Origin: Peronospora farinosa
Taxonomy: Eukaryota; Oomycota; Peronosporomycetes; Peronosporales; Peronosporaceae
Direction: 5' to 3'
Length of the DNA stretch: 64,000 nt
NCBI GenBank assembly: GCA_947646735.1
Contig: CANTFK010000713.1
Location: 186,001 to 250,000, forward strand
Positions 1 to 11,508 of the stretch are shown one piece after another. Position 1 is the stretch's first letter. Every line of letters starts with the position of its first letter. The notes under the pieces are model-generated. The model was given only the letters and a program-made list of their open reading frames with translations. It was not told the DNA's origin and did no database searches. A program made the position numbers and the translations under genes.

Positions 1-1467
1 GTGAATTTGGTACGAGACCAAGACACTTTCCTTAACGTATCTCCTTGGACCGTGGAAGACGAAGTTGCGAGACCATTTGTGTTAGGTCTGAATGAGGTAG
101 ACGATCAAATCAAAGATCACTGAGGAAGTTGATTCTTGGTTGATGGTGATACAACTCAAGAAGAGTGGAAGACTGTGGGGAGCTATGATCGGTTCTTGCT
201 GCACGACTTGATTACTTCACTCAGTTTTGAGCTGTAGTGCATTGGGTCTAATTTTCTTCATTGTAGCGGGAAGAGAAGCTCGTGGGCATGACCGTCGCGG
301 ATTCAACGCGAGTAAATTCACTTGGGTATTACATAAACGTCTGCTGCCAATCTTAATGCAGCCGATGGTGGGGTGCTATTCAAAAGGAGGTGAGAAGGTG
401 CTTGTGTTGGTTGCGTGCGATGGAAAGGTATATGGTGTTTGCTCTTTACGCCTTGGGGGCGCACCACTAAGCAAGCAGGGCGCCAGACAAGTGGAGATCG
501 TTTATCGTCTATAATAGCGAGGATCACGATGGCAGTCATCGCTTCCTGGAAGCTATAGCTTTGGTAAGTGCAAAATGTCTGCTACGGTCTCGGCTCCTTC
601 TGTCATCGTTTCGGCATCCTCGATGATATCGCTACACCTGAACGTGTTGAACTTGTGCGAGACCAAGCTTCAGCATGTTCAGATGTAGTGATCCACGCTA
701 AAGTGGTGGATGTCGCTCGTTTTTTAGCCCAGTACGTCAAATGGAGTTATTCATCTTGAGAGGACATCTTACTCCGCACACATGTATATAAAAAATGGCA
801 CGTACTGCCAAGAGGAAGAAGAGCGTCGGCATGTGGCAAAGTTGGTATGAACTCGACCGAGCAGAACACCAGTAAGCCCAATGTGTTGTTACTCGACAGC
901 GTTGCAGGCAATAGTCTAATTCGGACAAAGCGGAATTCCTGAGGCAAAAAGAGCTGGCTCAATATTTGACCGTGTGCCGATAGCATCTAATCTTCTCTTC
1001 GACGGAAAAAATGAATTTCCAAGCACACGTGTGAGGATTTCGTGTGTCGGATGATTATGAATTGTAAGGGAAGAGCCACACTTCAGTTTGGTTCGTGTCA
1101 TGACCACCAGCCAGAAGGAAAAGAGTCACATGGTGAGCTCTAAGCTTACACTTTTCAGTACTTTTCTGGTACGGGTACTGAAGTGATATGAAAGTACATT
1201 TCGATTCGCTGGAGAGGATCGAACAAAGCCACTACAAACAGAAAAAAAGTTGCAGACCTCGTCGCCCAAATCAGAAACCTGCATGACAAATTGCCAGTTA
1301 AGCGACGTGTACAGTCGATAACCAAATTTGCATCATTGCTGACTGTCAGTGGAAAGCCTTTGCTTCTTTACCCGATTGAAGTGGAAAGTGAAAACCAATT
1401 CATGATGTATTTTAGTCAGCAAGGAAGTCGTCGATACGTGGATGAGCAAATGGAAAACGAATTATAG
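1..1467 (+). pseudogene. Degenerate coding fragments, family unknown
   Basis: No intact gene is visible, but three stretches read like protein. Positions 1-123 are open in frame 1 and end at a TGA, so they may be the 3' end of something that starts outside the window. Positions 784-852 read as a short Glu/Arg-rich segment. Positions 1186-1467 are open for about 93 codons with no ATG, ending in TAG, and carry an IxxLxxKLPVKRRV-type segment followed by a hydrophobic strand-like run. The pieces lie in different frames separated by stops. I read this as a decayed gene, or as scattered exons of one. A Crinkler-like origin crossed my mind but no diagnostic motif supports it. Confidence 0.25.
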
Positions 1468-1582
1468 AAGACAACGCAAGCTGTGGGGTGGACAAAGCAC
1501 CTTGAAGTCACATGCCTCGTCCCAGTCGGTTTTAACGTTTTTTCAGATCGTTTGACGCCACAAAAGATCTTCCTCCACTCGC

Positions 1583-3352
1583 ATGATTTGGGCCGCCATA
1601 CTTTGCGTTGCTGCGTTGACATTGTCAACAGTGGGCACTGGTTTAATCGTCTTTAAGTTTTGCAAAAACTGGAATGTTCGGGCTTCAAGTGTGCGATGGT
1701 TGTTTACCGCTTTTTTTGCCTACCTGTTCATCACTTCGGTAGCAAGATTGGTTTACTTCGTATGGCTCACGAAAGCAGTAAGTAAGAGGAAGCGCTTTGA
1801 TGACTACAACGACCTGAGTAATGAATTTGTGATGACGACGGAGCTTTATCGGTTGGGTACTAGTGCAGTGTTGAAGTTGATCCAAAAGCAGAATGGCTGG
1901 ATCACCACTGTGATCCTAATTGGTGATACGGCGCATTTCGGTGTCTCGATATGGATTGGTGCTCTAGTGTACGAGCTGTCAAAGTTGGTGGCGCTTTCCA
2001 TGGACCGTGGAGAGAAACACGAACGAGCCAAAATTCGGCTGTATTCGTGGATCGGCCACTCAAGTATTGCAATGTTTTTGGTAGTACAAGTCGTGCTCGC
2101 TATTACTTTCTCGGGCTACTCCACATATGCCTACTCGCTGTTGCTGGCTGCCTACGTTGTACAGATTGTTGTACTCATCTACATGGTGATTGTGGTGATC
2201 ATGCTGAAATTTAGAGGTCGGAACTACGAAAGCGTTCATGGGCATTTCGTAGCTTCTCCTCTCTATCGACGGCTCAAGTGGATCATGTGAGTATGCTCTC
2301 CTTCATCTGAAATCTTTGAGCTTTGACATTATCTAAGCGTGTCTTCTCGTTTCTGCTTGGAAAGGCTCGTATTTGCGTTATTCGCCTTTCAATTCCAGTT
2401 TTCTTCAGTGATTCTTTACGCGATACCGATAGATGAAAAAGGATTGACGCTCTACGGTGGAATAAGCTTTACACTTTTTTATCTGCGAGGTTTCATACTT
2501 TCCGTCGTAGGAGGTTGCAGTCTGCCATGTGTAGAACGATGCTTGGGGTGCTGTGTTTCCGAAGGAACAATTGCACAATACACCCAGCATCGAGAATGCG
2601 TGACTGTGGCTGGGGGCTGGGACCTGCCCAACAAAAACCCAGTATTTGTCATCACCGATATTGAATCGTCCAGTGCCCTTTGGGCTGTAGACGATGGTCG
2701 AGTTATGCAGCAGGCAACTCAAATTCATGATGACATTTTACGAAGTTTGTTGGCTGCGTATCGTGGTTACGAAATTGCTACAGCGGGAGACTCCTTTCAA
2801 TTGGCTTTCCACACGATTCATGAAGCGGTTGAGTATTGTTTGGATGCCCAAATGCACTTACTAAATGCAAAATGGCCCAAGGATCTGCACGACTTGGTAC
2901 CCGCTACACGAAAAGAGCGTGTTGGAACTAGAACCATTTTTCGGGGACTTCGTGTTCGCATGGGTGTCCACGACGCCTCCGAGTCGGAAGGGTCTCTTGT
3001 CCAAGGTGTTCACGCGATAACAGGCAAATTAACATACACGGGGGCTTCTGCAGTCATTGCGAACGCGATCGGAGACTTAGGAGCTGGAGGCCAAATTTTA
3101 GTTACCAAGCGCGTGGCCGAGGCACTCGTAGCAAACTCTTCGCAAATGGCGAGCAAATTTGTCATGGACCCTTTGTTTGAGTATTCGATCCCTCGTCTGA
3201 ATACGACGCAGGAGGTTTTTCAAGTTGTACCAAAGTCACTGGCAATGCGATTTGAAAAATTCAATTCGTTGCTACCCATTGTTCAAATTGAGCGAGAAGA
3301 AGCACAAGGTGGAAGTGAAAGTTATACAATTTACACGTCCATGGAGCCCTAA
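1583..3352 (+). CDS. 7TM protein fused to a class III cyclase-like domain (copy 1, two exons)
   Basis: Two exons, 1583-2286 and 2365-3352, join in phase 2 to give 563 residues. The N-terminal half has about seven hydrophobic segments. The C-terminal half is a class III nucleotidyl cyclase homology domain: FTDIESSSALW carries the first metal-binding Asp, TAGDSFQLAF the second, followed by RVRMGVHD and GAGGQILV. Such domains make cAMP or cGMP from a nucleotide triphosphate, normally as dimers. In a by-eye gapless alignment to typical cyclases, the base-specifying Lys is replaced by Ala, and the transition-state Asn and Arg by hydrophobic or small residues, so activity is uncertain. Two paralogues lie at 11509-13404 and 14359-16263. 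The short C-terminus lacks the basic tails of those copies. The start ATG aligns with the start of both paralogues. Confidence 0.8.
2287..2364 (+). other. Intron of the first 7TM-cyclase gene
   Basis: 78-bp GT-AG intron: donor GTGAGT, acceptor GGAAAG. Without splicing the frame hits TGA at 2288-2290. Splicing rebuilds an ATG codon and gives a sequence collinear with the paralogue at 14359-16263, which has no intron here. The paralogue at 11509-13404 has a 72-bp intron at exactly the same codon and phase. Confidence 0.85.
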
Positions 3353-6125
3353 AGTATCAGGTGCATGGTCAGTTGTATTCGCACACATGGCGAGAGAGAC
3401 ATGGACGTGTTTGTACATTAGTTAGACGGCGTAACGTAGAGCTTCTCTCCAAAGACTGTTGCTGCACTGCCGCAAGCTCCAATAGCTGCCAAGGAGTGAA
3501 AGAAGCATCGACACTAGGCTAAGGATCTACCAGACGATCTGCTTCTCTAAAGTATCCATTGATACGAAAAATAATGACGGTCGTACCGTTCTCTCATAGA
3601 AGGCAATGCTGTGTCTGCTTCTGCCTCAGGATCGTCAAGTCATCGGACAAGAATCAGCAGCAAACCATGTCTGCCTGTTGTACCACGTGCGACAGGATAC
3701 CTCGGTGCTAGAGTTTAGCCCATCAATCAAAGGATGTTGAGTACAACGACACGATAGAGACAAGCAAGTGGCCATTTGGCATGGGCATGAAGAAAGCCAG
3801 ACGCAGTCAGTGACACTCCTCTGCATAGAGCACAAGTATTCAATCCCAAAGAGAGAGAGAGAAGGAGATGCAGACGAGTCTAGTTGACCGTAGTCGTTCC
3901 TTAGCCTGGTTTACAACGCCGGTACTCGATCGAAATCGGTGGTTGTACGAGGCTGGTCACTTGTGCTGACGCTCTCGGGATAAGCCGGTTATGCTAATGC
4001 AGCATAGCAGGAGACATGTTGTCGTTGGTTATGTCCTTCGGCCGCTCAAACGGCCCGTTTGTCTACGGTCGCCAAAGCGACACGCGTGTCGTGGGGTGTA
4101 GCCCCCGTTGTGACCGCTCGAGCTGACTTGTGCGTGCCAAAGCATTGACGCGTGAGACACGAGGCAGAAAATATCTTCCTTTTGGTCTGCTGTCCACACG
4201 ACCGGTGGCCACGTGAGATGCATGGTCAAGACATGACCCCATTTACTTCGGCGGCTGAGGGCTTCTTGAGCTTGGTTGTACATCACAAAGATGTCCCTCC
4301 TCATCAGTTTGACTCACTTTTATTCCTGTCTAACGCCACGCTACACTTTGGATCGGCTATCCATTCCCCTTGTTCAACACTATTTTCCATCTCTGGAGCA
4401 TGCAAATCGGCCGATGTCATGCTGGCTGTCGCAAAATGCCGAACAGTAGATTTCGATTGTGCAGTTGTCCAAGGAACTTGACCATCCTGACCGTGTGAGG
4501 GGGTAGAGGGGGCAGTTGAAAATTTCACGCCACAGTAAGCGTCATTGAGTGTCATGGATTGTTTGTTGTCCTTGATTCAATATCAGGACCGTCACTTGGT
4601 GGCTTTGAGTCGATGGTGCGACGTTTGTTGCAAGAATTCTCGCCTGTCGGTTGTCATAAGGTCACATATTCACGAGACCAGATCTCGGCAACGTCCGGAT
4701 TGTAGAAAACGGCTCAATGGTGTGCGACTTGTAGGACGTTAGACACAAAGCGTCACCTCATCATCATCGTTCATCCGTGTCATCTACAGGACGCGCGATC
4801 TACCTGTATCTAGTCATACGCTATCTCTTCTATTACTTTCGTACGAAACGCACTACTTTTCGATCCTCGTCTACAAGGTCTTGCACGTCTTGTATGACTT
4901 TCGTCACTTTGCGGAGGCATTTGCCATTGGAAGCACAAACGCCACGTTGTTTCAGGTGTACTACGGACCCTGACACCATCATTAGTGACGGTCTAGCCAT
5001 CGATTTGGCCAAGAGGCTGAAAACATCCAGGCCCCGTACAGCGACATGAAGACTACGGCCCTACGGGGTCTGAATGACCGGCACGACGTGAGGCTCTTGA
5101 TGACACCTTGGCCAGATACATTTCACAGCTCAATGAATCTACTAGTAGCCGACTCAGTGGCTGTACGAAAGCGACGATTGCGATAGCAAGTCGTCATTAT
5201 ACGATGGGTATGTAGCAGTACTGACGACTGTGTCATGCTTGCAGTCGAACTACTGCCTTGGATGCATTCTTTCCGACTCCACTTTGACGTCGGTTTGATG
5301 CCAGCTACTTGGAAAAAACGGACCGACGACGATCACCATCATCATCAAGACATAGCAAGTTCTTCAAGCTAAAGTTGAGCTTCAAGGACTTGTTCACCAT
5401 CAAACACTTTGACTCTACCGTGAAATGAACTTCCATGCATGTTACTTGCCACTGTCATACCTAAGCCATATAAGACTCTTGTAATGATCTCTCTAGTCTC
5501 TCTTCCCCCTGCATCGATCGATCTAAACGCTACTGCTTTCTCATATTCCAACACTATGTGAATAACTAGCCGAATACTCGCGTCAGTACTACATACGTGC
5601 CAAAGAAAACGTCAAGTCGTTAGGCACCATCTGCTCGAAGAGTATGAGTTTGAAAACGAGACAGGAACGGTCTGTCTGACCTACTACTAACTACCTCTAC
5701 ATTATCCAGAACCAGGGTAGCAATGGATAGTTCATCATTGCTTGCGGTTATGTGTGCCGTTTCTACAATAAATCCAACGCTACAGTGAGATCGCCACGCG
5801 AAAATTTTCGGTCGCATGTGGCGTCCTTCCCCTACCACATGCTATCTATCGTCTTGCTGTCTGAGGACTCGGTTTGCGCCTTTCGACTGCAGAATTATGT
5901 ACCGTAAGCGCCTGTCGTGCTTTCATGTCATTTCATCCTGCCTGGCAACGTGACGACGAACGGTTCCTCCGGAAGGAGAAAGACACAAAAGCTCTGGTCC
6001 TATTCCGAAACTACCTCATTCTTCAATTTTCCTCGTCCAGCACAAGGAACTACCCCCCCCCCCTCTTCTCTTCTCTTTTCTTCTTCGACCCCTTCTTCCG
6101 TCGTCGTCTTCTACTACTTGCCAAA
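3353..6125. other. Intergenic, with one decayed coding patch
   Basis: No intact gene. Around 4780-4970 one frame reads a protein-like stretch (KVLHVLYDFRHFAEAF-type), and around 5360-5430 another does, in different frames and with stops between them, suggesting an old pseudogene of unknown family. The last 80 bases before the GH17 start are strongly C/T-rich (6052-6120, including a run of C), which may be promoter-proximal. Short ORFs elsewhere show no recognisable protein. Confidence 0.4.
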
Positions 6126-7358
6126 ATGGTCCGTGTTATCTACAAGACCATCTTTGCCATGCTGGCCGCCATGACCTTCAGCTCGACCGAAGCTGATTTC
6201 GGTTGTGCTTACTCGCCGTGGAACAAAGATAAAGTGGTGACCAGGGAAGTTCTTGTGACGGAACTCCAACTTCTTGCCCTCAACTTTTCGGTTTTCCGTT
6301 CGTTTCATACGCTCGTAAACGGTGTCAACATCATTGAGGTTGCAGCAGAAGTCGGTCTACAGATAGATGTCGGCATTGACATGACTGACGAGACGAAAAT
6401 TGACCTTGAGATTGAAGCTGTCTGCACTGCTTACAAGTCGTACTCAACGACCATGAGGACGGTCTTGGTCGGTAACGAGAACTTGTTAAACAATGACTTT
6501 GGCACATATAGTGCCGAAGTGCTTATCAAATACATCCAGCAGGTCCAGGCTTGTGTGGGTGTCGACGTCCGCGTTGGTACGGTGCAGCGCGTCAACGAGT
6601 GGCTCAGCGCTGCTGGAGCTGAAGAGATTGTCAAAGTGAGTACCGTCAATGGCGTGAACATTCACCCTTTCTTCGCTACTTCGAGCACTTTGTCACCTAT
6701 CGAGATGCTCAAGGCACAATGGGGACAGATTGAGACAAAGTATGGGAGTATGGAGTCATGGATGGTTACTGAGACCGGTTGGCCTACAGCTGGTGGAACC
6801 CCCACCAGCAACATTGCATCGGTAGAAATTGCACAGCAGTACTTGATCGACGTCTCCTTGTGGTCGTCGGACAAGACCGTGATCTGGTTCATGTTCAGCG
6901 ATTCCCTCGTATCCTACAATGGCATGGAGATTGAGAAGCATTTCGGGCTTTATGACGCGACATGTACTACCAAAAACCTGGAGATTCCGATCAACCAACT
7001 CGCACTCAACGTTTCGGCCTCTGTGGGTGTGCCTCTGCAGCAGGTACCTCCTATTGCAATGGTGGGTGACCCTCTCACACGCACCACAGAGACAATGGTG
7101 GGTGACCCTCTTACACGCACCACAGAGACAATGGTGGGTGACCCTCTTACACGCACCACAGAGACAATGGTGGGTGACCCTCTCACACGTCCCCAGGAGA
7201 CAATGGTGGATGTTCCACACATGCGGACCCCAGAGACAAATGTGGATGATCCCTACATGCGGACCCCAGAGACATTGGCGACGCCGGGTAAGCCTCTGGA
7301 AGGAAATAACGAGGCGGGTAAGCCCTCGGGCCCGACCGGCAAGGACTGCACCATTTAG
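6126..7358 (+). CDS. Secreted GH17 endo-1,3-beta-glucanase-like protein with a 12-residue repeat tail
   Basis: 410 residues from the ATG at 6126. The frame is open further upstream, but this Met begins a typical signal peptide (about residues 1-23) directly after a pyrimidine-rich leader. Residues 25-295 are a GH17 domain, which cleaves 1,3-beta-glucan by a retaining mechanism. VGNE gives the acid/base Glu118 and VTETGWP the nucleophile Glu216, both intact. Residues 312-383 are six tandem 12-residue units (MVGDPLTRTTET and variants), Thr-rich and possible O-glycosylation sites, followed by a short polar tail. No GPI signal is evident. It belongs to a local GH17 cluster (pseudogene near 8.8 kb, intact copy at 9786). 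Likely roles are remodelling of the organism's own wall or attack on callose; the sequence does not distinguish these. Confidence 0.85.
   Translation: MVRVIYKTIFAMLAAMTFSSTEADFGCAYSPWNKDKVVTREVLVTELQLLALNFSVFRSFHTLVNGVNIIEVAAEVGLQIDVGIDMTDETKIDLEIEAVCTAYKSYSTTMRTVLVGNENLLNNDFGTYSAEVLIKYIQQVQACVGVDVRVGTVQRVNEWLSAAGAEEIVKVSTVNGVNIHPFFATSSTLSPIEMLKAQWGQIETKYGSMESWMVTETGWPTAGGTPTSNIASVEIAQQYLIDVSLWSSDKTVIWFMFSDSLVSYNGMEIEKHFGLYDATCTTKNLEIPINQLALNVSASVGVPLQQVPPIAMVGDPLTRTTETMVGDPLTRTTETMVGDPLTRTTETMVGDPLTRPQETMVDVPHMRTPETNVDDPYMRTPETLATPGKPLEGNNEAGKPSGPTGKDCTI
7059..7274 (+). repeat. Coding minisatellite, six 36-bp units
   Basis: Six in-frame 36-bp units encode the MVGDPLTRTTET-type tail of the GH17 protein. 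The first three are nearly identical, the fourth differs at its end, and the last two have drifted to MVDVPHMRTPET and NVDDPYMRTPET, so the expansion is recent at its 5' side. Confidence 0.95.
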
Positions 7359-8689
7359 AGCGCTTTGAATTGGTGGTTGTTCAAGATGAGACAACCCCGT
7401 TACGTGAACACAAGTTTCGTATCACGGATGTTACGCACTAGCATGTATGTATCGGAAGTGGATAATGAAAATTAGCTTTGTCAACTGCTATAACTAGTTC
7501 ATTCATGTGATTGTATCGGAACGCTTTTGCTTGTGAGTTATAAAGTGCTGAGGGTGCACCTTGTACATCGAGTCTTTCTCCACCGACTGCATCATCTTTG
7601 ATGCCGTGTTCTACTAAGTCTCATATTATCTTTGCTTCTTACAAGACTGCTAACACTCTATCCTTATGCGCCAACACTTCCCAATTTGGGCATAAGTGCA
7701 ACAACGACCAAGTGATGAAGTCCTCTTACGAGCTGGCATACGGGTCCTCTTACCTTGGCCGTGAAGTCCCCTATCATAGAATCAAGGTTGAGAGGGAAGG
7801 CCTTCACTCCGCTGCGTGTGGCCTGTCTAGAAAAGCTAATTAGGTACCTGCCTCCCTTTCGAGGCGCCATCTGCCCCCTGCATGTGCTCGTGATTGATCA
7901 ATGGGTCCCACGTGCCCTTATGGAGCGTCCATCCGTAAAGCTCATCAGGGTGTGCCAGCGGAATGAGCTAGTGCATAGGAGAACGACGTAGTCACGGCAG
8001 AAAATCAGGAAACTTCCCCACAAACATAAGAAATCCATAGACAGTCTGATCATCAAACATCCTTATGGGCCAGTTCACACCTTTACACCCAGACTCAGCG
8101 ATGTTCGATCGCGTACATCCCCATCTCAATGTCACGGCAGGTAGGTAATAAGAAATGTTGTGGACGACAATAGTATCTCTGTCCTTCTAGCCTATGTGAT
8201 AGCTGGGTCACGTGCCCACCATAGATTGTTAGGACGAAAAAGTATCGGACAGCTACCAGCATACCTAGAAAGATTTTCCAATCTTGGCATGTCGAGTCCA
8301 GTTATTGGAATCTCTAACATTAGTGTCTAATGGCTTCCTATTGTCACGGTTCCTCGAGTTGCAGTGTTTGTTTTCACGGTCGCAGTTTAGGCTGGTGATC
8401 AATTGACAAGTCTCCACAGTACCGTCGTCATCGGGTAAGGATATGGCTGAGATCGTGCACGTATATATTCGACCCCAAACATACAACGCTATCAAAACGG
8501 CAGCTGCAAGCGGCAGTTGCAGCTATGCAGTGTACAGACCTGTCGGGCATTGATTCCGAGACCAACACGCTCTTGACATCAACCCCGAACACCATGACAG
8601 CGAAATACGTTGACATGCTTAAGACGACGGTATTGATCGTGAAGGTGTAAGTAGTGAGATGTTAACGAGGTGAAAGCTGTCTCGACGAC
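7359..8689. other. Intergenic, no gene seen
   Basis: About 1.3 kb between the first GH17 gene and the recognisable part of the GH17 pseudogene. Short open frames occur (for example 7598-7843) but show no domain. The last 200 bases (about 8480-8690) may be the badly decayed 5' half of the GH17 pseudogene, which I cannot align with confidence. Confidence 0.5.
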
Positions 8690-9010
8690 ATTCTCAGTCC
8701 AACGCGTTTAAAGCCGATGAAACCGCAACACTGGTAGAAGCTAGGGGTCAACAACTACCCTTATCTTTTCTCTCCAAGTAATTTGACTGTAGTCGAGAAG
8801 CTGAGCGCTCAGTGATGTCAATTGACAGCCAAGTACGACTCATGCAAATTTCACTTGAGGAGGCCGGCTGGCCATCCAGCGATGAGTACAGCAGCAAGCA
8901 GCAACGTGGTGCTGATTGACAACATGCAGCAGTACTTAAACGACTACACCTCGTAGTCTAAGAATGCTGATGGTACTTAATGTACGACATGACAAGGAGC
9001 TGCACCGGTG
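8690..9010 (+). pseudogene. Decayed GH17 beta-glucanase copy
   Basis: Fragments in shifting frames line up with the middle and end of the GH17 gene at 9786. Near 8740-8815 one frame reads VNNYPYLFSPSNLTVVEKL, matching the conserved NIYPFF...IEKL region. Near 8835-8875 comes KYDSCKFHL then AGWPSS, matching [16 protein letters not shown] with the nucleophile Glu replaced or lost. Near 8970-9005 WYLMYDMT matches WFMMYDS. Stops and frameshifts separate them, so it is a dead paralogue between two live ones, from tandem duplication. Edges are approximate. Confidence 0.75.
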
Positions 9011-9785
9011 ACGAGACGACGTTCTTACCTCGAGAAGATAACGAAAAGGTGATACTAGGCGAGGCACGGATGCTCCTGCTACAACGAAAATCCCGGTGGT
9101 TGCAAGTACGGTCACAAAAGACAACAACGACAACAGTATTAATGCTACGACATCTCCATTGTCAACGTTGAAAACACAGCTCCCACTCCTGTCGCCACGA
9201 AGCTTAAACGACATCACAAAACTACTACCCTACCGTTACTACTGCTTCTGTTAAATGTAAGAGATCATAGGCACCGTATGCACTCTCGTCAGCTGCATGC
9301 AATGAATGCAGTATTGAAGTCGCAGCCTATCGCAGTTGCAATGGGCTGCGACCTGCTGAGCTCTTTTAAAGTTGGACAAGCTTTATATAAATACCTAACG
9401 AAGACACAACGAGGCTATCGAATACACAACGAGGTTATCGGATACACAACTTTGTCATAAGACACTACGAGTCTGGAACGTTGAAAGCGATGCCGGATTT
9501 TGTCATCCGTCTTGTGACGGATCGAGACTTGGTATACCATCTGTGCAGCTTGCACGGGATCTGCTCAATGTCGCATCTCCCGTTGTTCCCATCCCTTTGC
9601 ATAGAATCCTCAAGACTGGATCGGCGATTCCTTCGGGGTTGTTGGTCCGACGTGAAACACTGGCTTCATGGTATCGCGAACATGTTGTCTCGTTCAAACT
9701 TGTGTCATTTCCAAACCACTTCATTCACGAAGTGAGCTTGCTTTACTTAAGTGAAACCAGACAATTAACTCGTCATTCATTCACC
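9011..9785. other. Upstream region of the second GH17 gene
   Basis: No gene of its own. A TATATAAA sequence lies near 9385, about 400 bases before the GH17 ATG. Directly before the ATG is GTCATTCATTCACC, which resembles the oomycete initiator consensus (TCAYTYY) and could mark transcription start very close to the start codon. This is a motif match by eye only. Confidence 0.4.
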
Positions 9786-11258
9786 ATGCGATTCGGCGCT
9801 TTCGTGGCCGCTATCGCCATCAGCGTCGCAAATGCTGAAGTTCTTCCATTAGGTGTCTCTTACTCTGTGTGGCATCACAAAGTCGTCGATATGGAAGTCG
9901 TAATTAAGGACATGAGCCAAATCAAACAGTATTTTTCCAGCATTCGTACGTTCCACGCGCGTTTTGGAGACGTGAATGTGATCAAAGCGGCAGCACAATC
10001 CGGTATCAAAGTTGCAGTTGGTGTGCAAATGAATGACCAGGCGCAAATTGACGCCGAGATTCAGGCTGTTTGCGATGGTTATAAGGAGCACCCGCAAACC
10101 GTTGAAGCCGTGTTCGTTGGTAACGAAAATTTCAAGAACAAAGAATTTGGTACCTATTCCACTGAACAACTTGTCGGCTACATTGCGCGCGTCAAGGCGT
10201 GTGTTGGTGACACCCCGGTCGGATCGGTGCAGCGAATCAATGAGTGGCTCTCGGCTGATGGAGTGGGGACGCTTGCAGCAGCGTGTAACGTTCTTGGTGT
10301 CAACATTTACCCATTTTTCACGAACGGTAAGCAGTCTAACATCGAGAAGCTACAGTCGCAATGGGAGCAAATGGAGGCAAAGTATGATGCAAGCAAAATA
10401 CACTTGACTGAGACGGGATGGCCGTCAGACGGTGAAATATACGGCAATAGTAATGTGCCTTCGATTGATACCATGCAGCAATACTTGATCGACTTTGTGA
10501 AGTTTTCCAAGCATAAGCCCAAGACCTACTGGTTCATGATGTACGACTCTGTAACGACCTCTTCCGGGAAAGAGTACGAAAAGCACTTCGGTTTGTTTAC
10601 GACCGATGGGAAGCAAAAGAAGGGGTTGACGATTCCTAGCGGCGATGACTTGACTTCGTATACGTTTTCGCAAGCCAATATGGGGAATGATATTGTTGGC
10701 ACTGTATCGCCCGCAATGGTGACTCCATCAGTGACTCCACCGGCCCCACCGTCCCCAGCCGCCCCACCGGTCCCACCTACTCCGGCCGCCCCACCGGTCC
10801 CACCTACTCCGGCCGCCCCACCGGTCCCACCTACTCCGGCCGCCCCACCGGTCCCACCTACTCCGGCCGCCCCACCGGTCCCACCTACTCCGGCCGCCCC
10901 ACCGGTCCCACCTACTCCGGCCGCCCCACCGGTCCCACCTACTCCGGCCGCTCCACCGGTCCCACCTACTCCGGCCGCCCCACCGGACCCACCTACCCCG
11001 GCCGCCCCACCGGTCCCACCTACTCCGGTCGCCCCAGTCGCCTCACCTACTTTGGCCGCCCCACCTGCCCTAGCTGTCCCACCGGCCCCAGCCGCCCCAG
11101 CCACCCCACCTGCTCCCCCGACCACCCCAGCCGCTCCAGCCGCTCCAGCCGCTCCAGTGCCACCTATTCGGAAACTTGGAGTCACATCCGCACAGACAAT
11201 GCCTACACCTATGACGCCTACGATGAAGACTACCGGCACCATGCCATTAAAGCAATAG
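9786..11258 (+). CDS. Secreted GH17 endo-1,3-beta-glucanase-like protein with a proline-rich repeat tail
   Basis: 490 residues from the ATG at 9786, chosen because it begins a clean signal peptide (1-17, cleavage after VANA). The frame continues upstream without this signal. Residues 18-290 form the GH17 domain: VGNE gives the acid/base Glu114 and LTETGWP the nucleophile Glu209, both present. The tail from about residue 310 is Pro/Ala-rich and contains ten AAPPVPPTP units, then a looser Pro/Ala stretch of about 50 residues. Such tails act as extended, often O-glycosylated spacers that hold an enzyme in the wall. The catalytic part is closely related to the gene at 6126 but the tail is unrelated, so the tail was swapped or evolved separately. 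The pseudogene just upstream is its nearest neighbour. Confidence 0.87.
   Translation: MRFGAFVAAIAISVANAEVLPLGVSYSVWHHKVVDMEVVIKDMSQIKQYFSSIRTFHARFGDVNVIKAAAQSGIKVAVGVQMNDQAQIDAEIQAVCDGYKEHPQTVEAVFVGNENFKNKEFGTYSTEQLVGYIARVKACVGDTPVGSVQRINEWLSADGVGTLAAACNVLGVNIYPFFTNGKQSNIEKLQSQWEQMEAKYDASKIHLTETGWPSDGEIYGNSNVPSIDTMQQYLIDFVKFSKHKPKTYWFMMYDSVTTSSGKEYEKHFGLFTTDGKQKKGLTIPSGDDLTSYTFSQANMGNDIVGTVSPAMVTPSVTPPAPPSPAAPPVPPTPAAPPVPPTPAAPPVPPTPAAPPVPPTPAAPPVPPTPAAPPVPPTPAAPPVPPTPAAPPVPPTPAAPPDPPTPAAPPVPPTPVAPVASPTLAAPPALAVPPAPAAPATPPAPPTTPAAPAAPAAPVPPIRKLGVTSAQTMPTPMTPTMKTTGTMPLKQ
10758..11027 (+). repeat. Coding minisatellite, ten 27-bp units
   Basis: Ten in-frame 27-bp units (gccgccccaccggtccca plus cctactccg) encode AAPPVPPTP. 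The ninth has Val to Asp. Units are almost identical at the DNA level, typical of recent expansion and of length variation between strains. The long open frame on the opposite strand here (Gly/Ala-rich) is a by-product of the repeat. Confidence 0.95.
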
Positions 11259-11508
11259 TTCGGAATCAATCAACAACCAAGTTACACCTGCCTCATCTGA
11301 AGACTTTTGGAGGAGTAACAAAAGTCAACTTAGCGCCGACATTCTTACGGGTTTTTCCACGACAGTAGTGGACCAAAGGACGGTGAAGTGACGATGCAAG
11401 TAGCTCGCTCGGGAGTCATTGGAATCTCCCTCTTTGTCAGATCAATAAACTTCGTTTGTACGAGCTTGTCTGCTATTACAATGTTCCGTGTAGTTTTTCA
11501 AAGGTTAT

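Noticed and set aside
1..1467. Crinkler-type effector
   Set aside because: No LxLFLAK or HVLVxxP motif was seen; resemblance was an impression only.
6756..7394. Minus-strand ORF of about 210 codons
   Set aside because: Shadow of the 36-bp coding repeat and GH17 sequence; no protein features of its own.
10526..11269. Long Gly/Ala-rich ORF on the minus strand
   Set aside because: It is the complement of the Pro-rich minisatellite of the GH17 gene; repeats of 27 bp open several frames at once.
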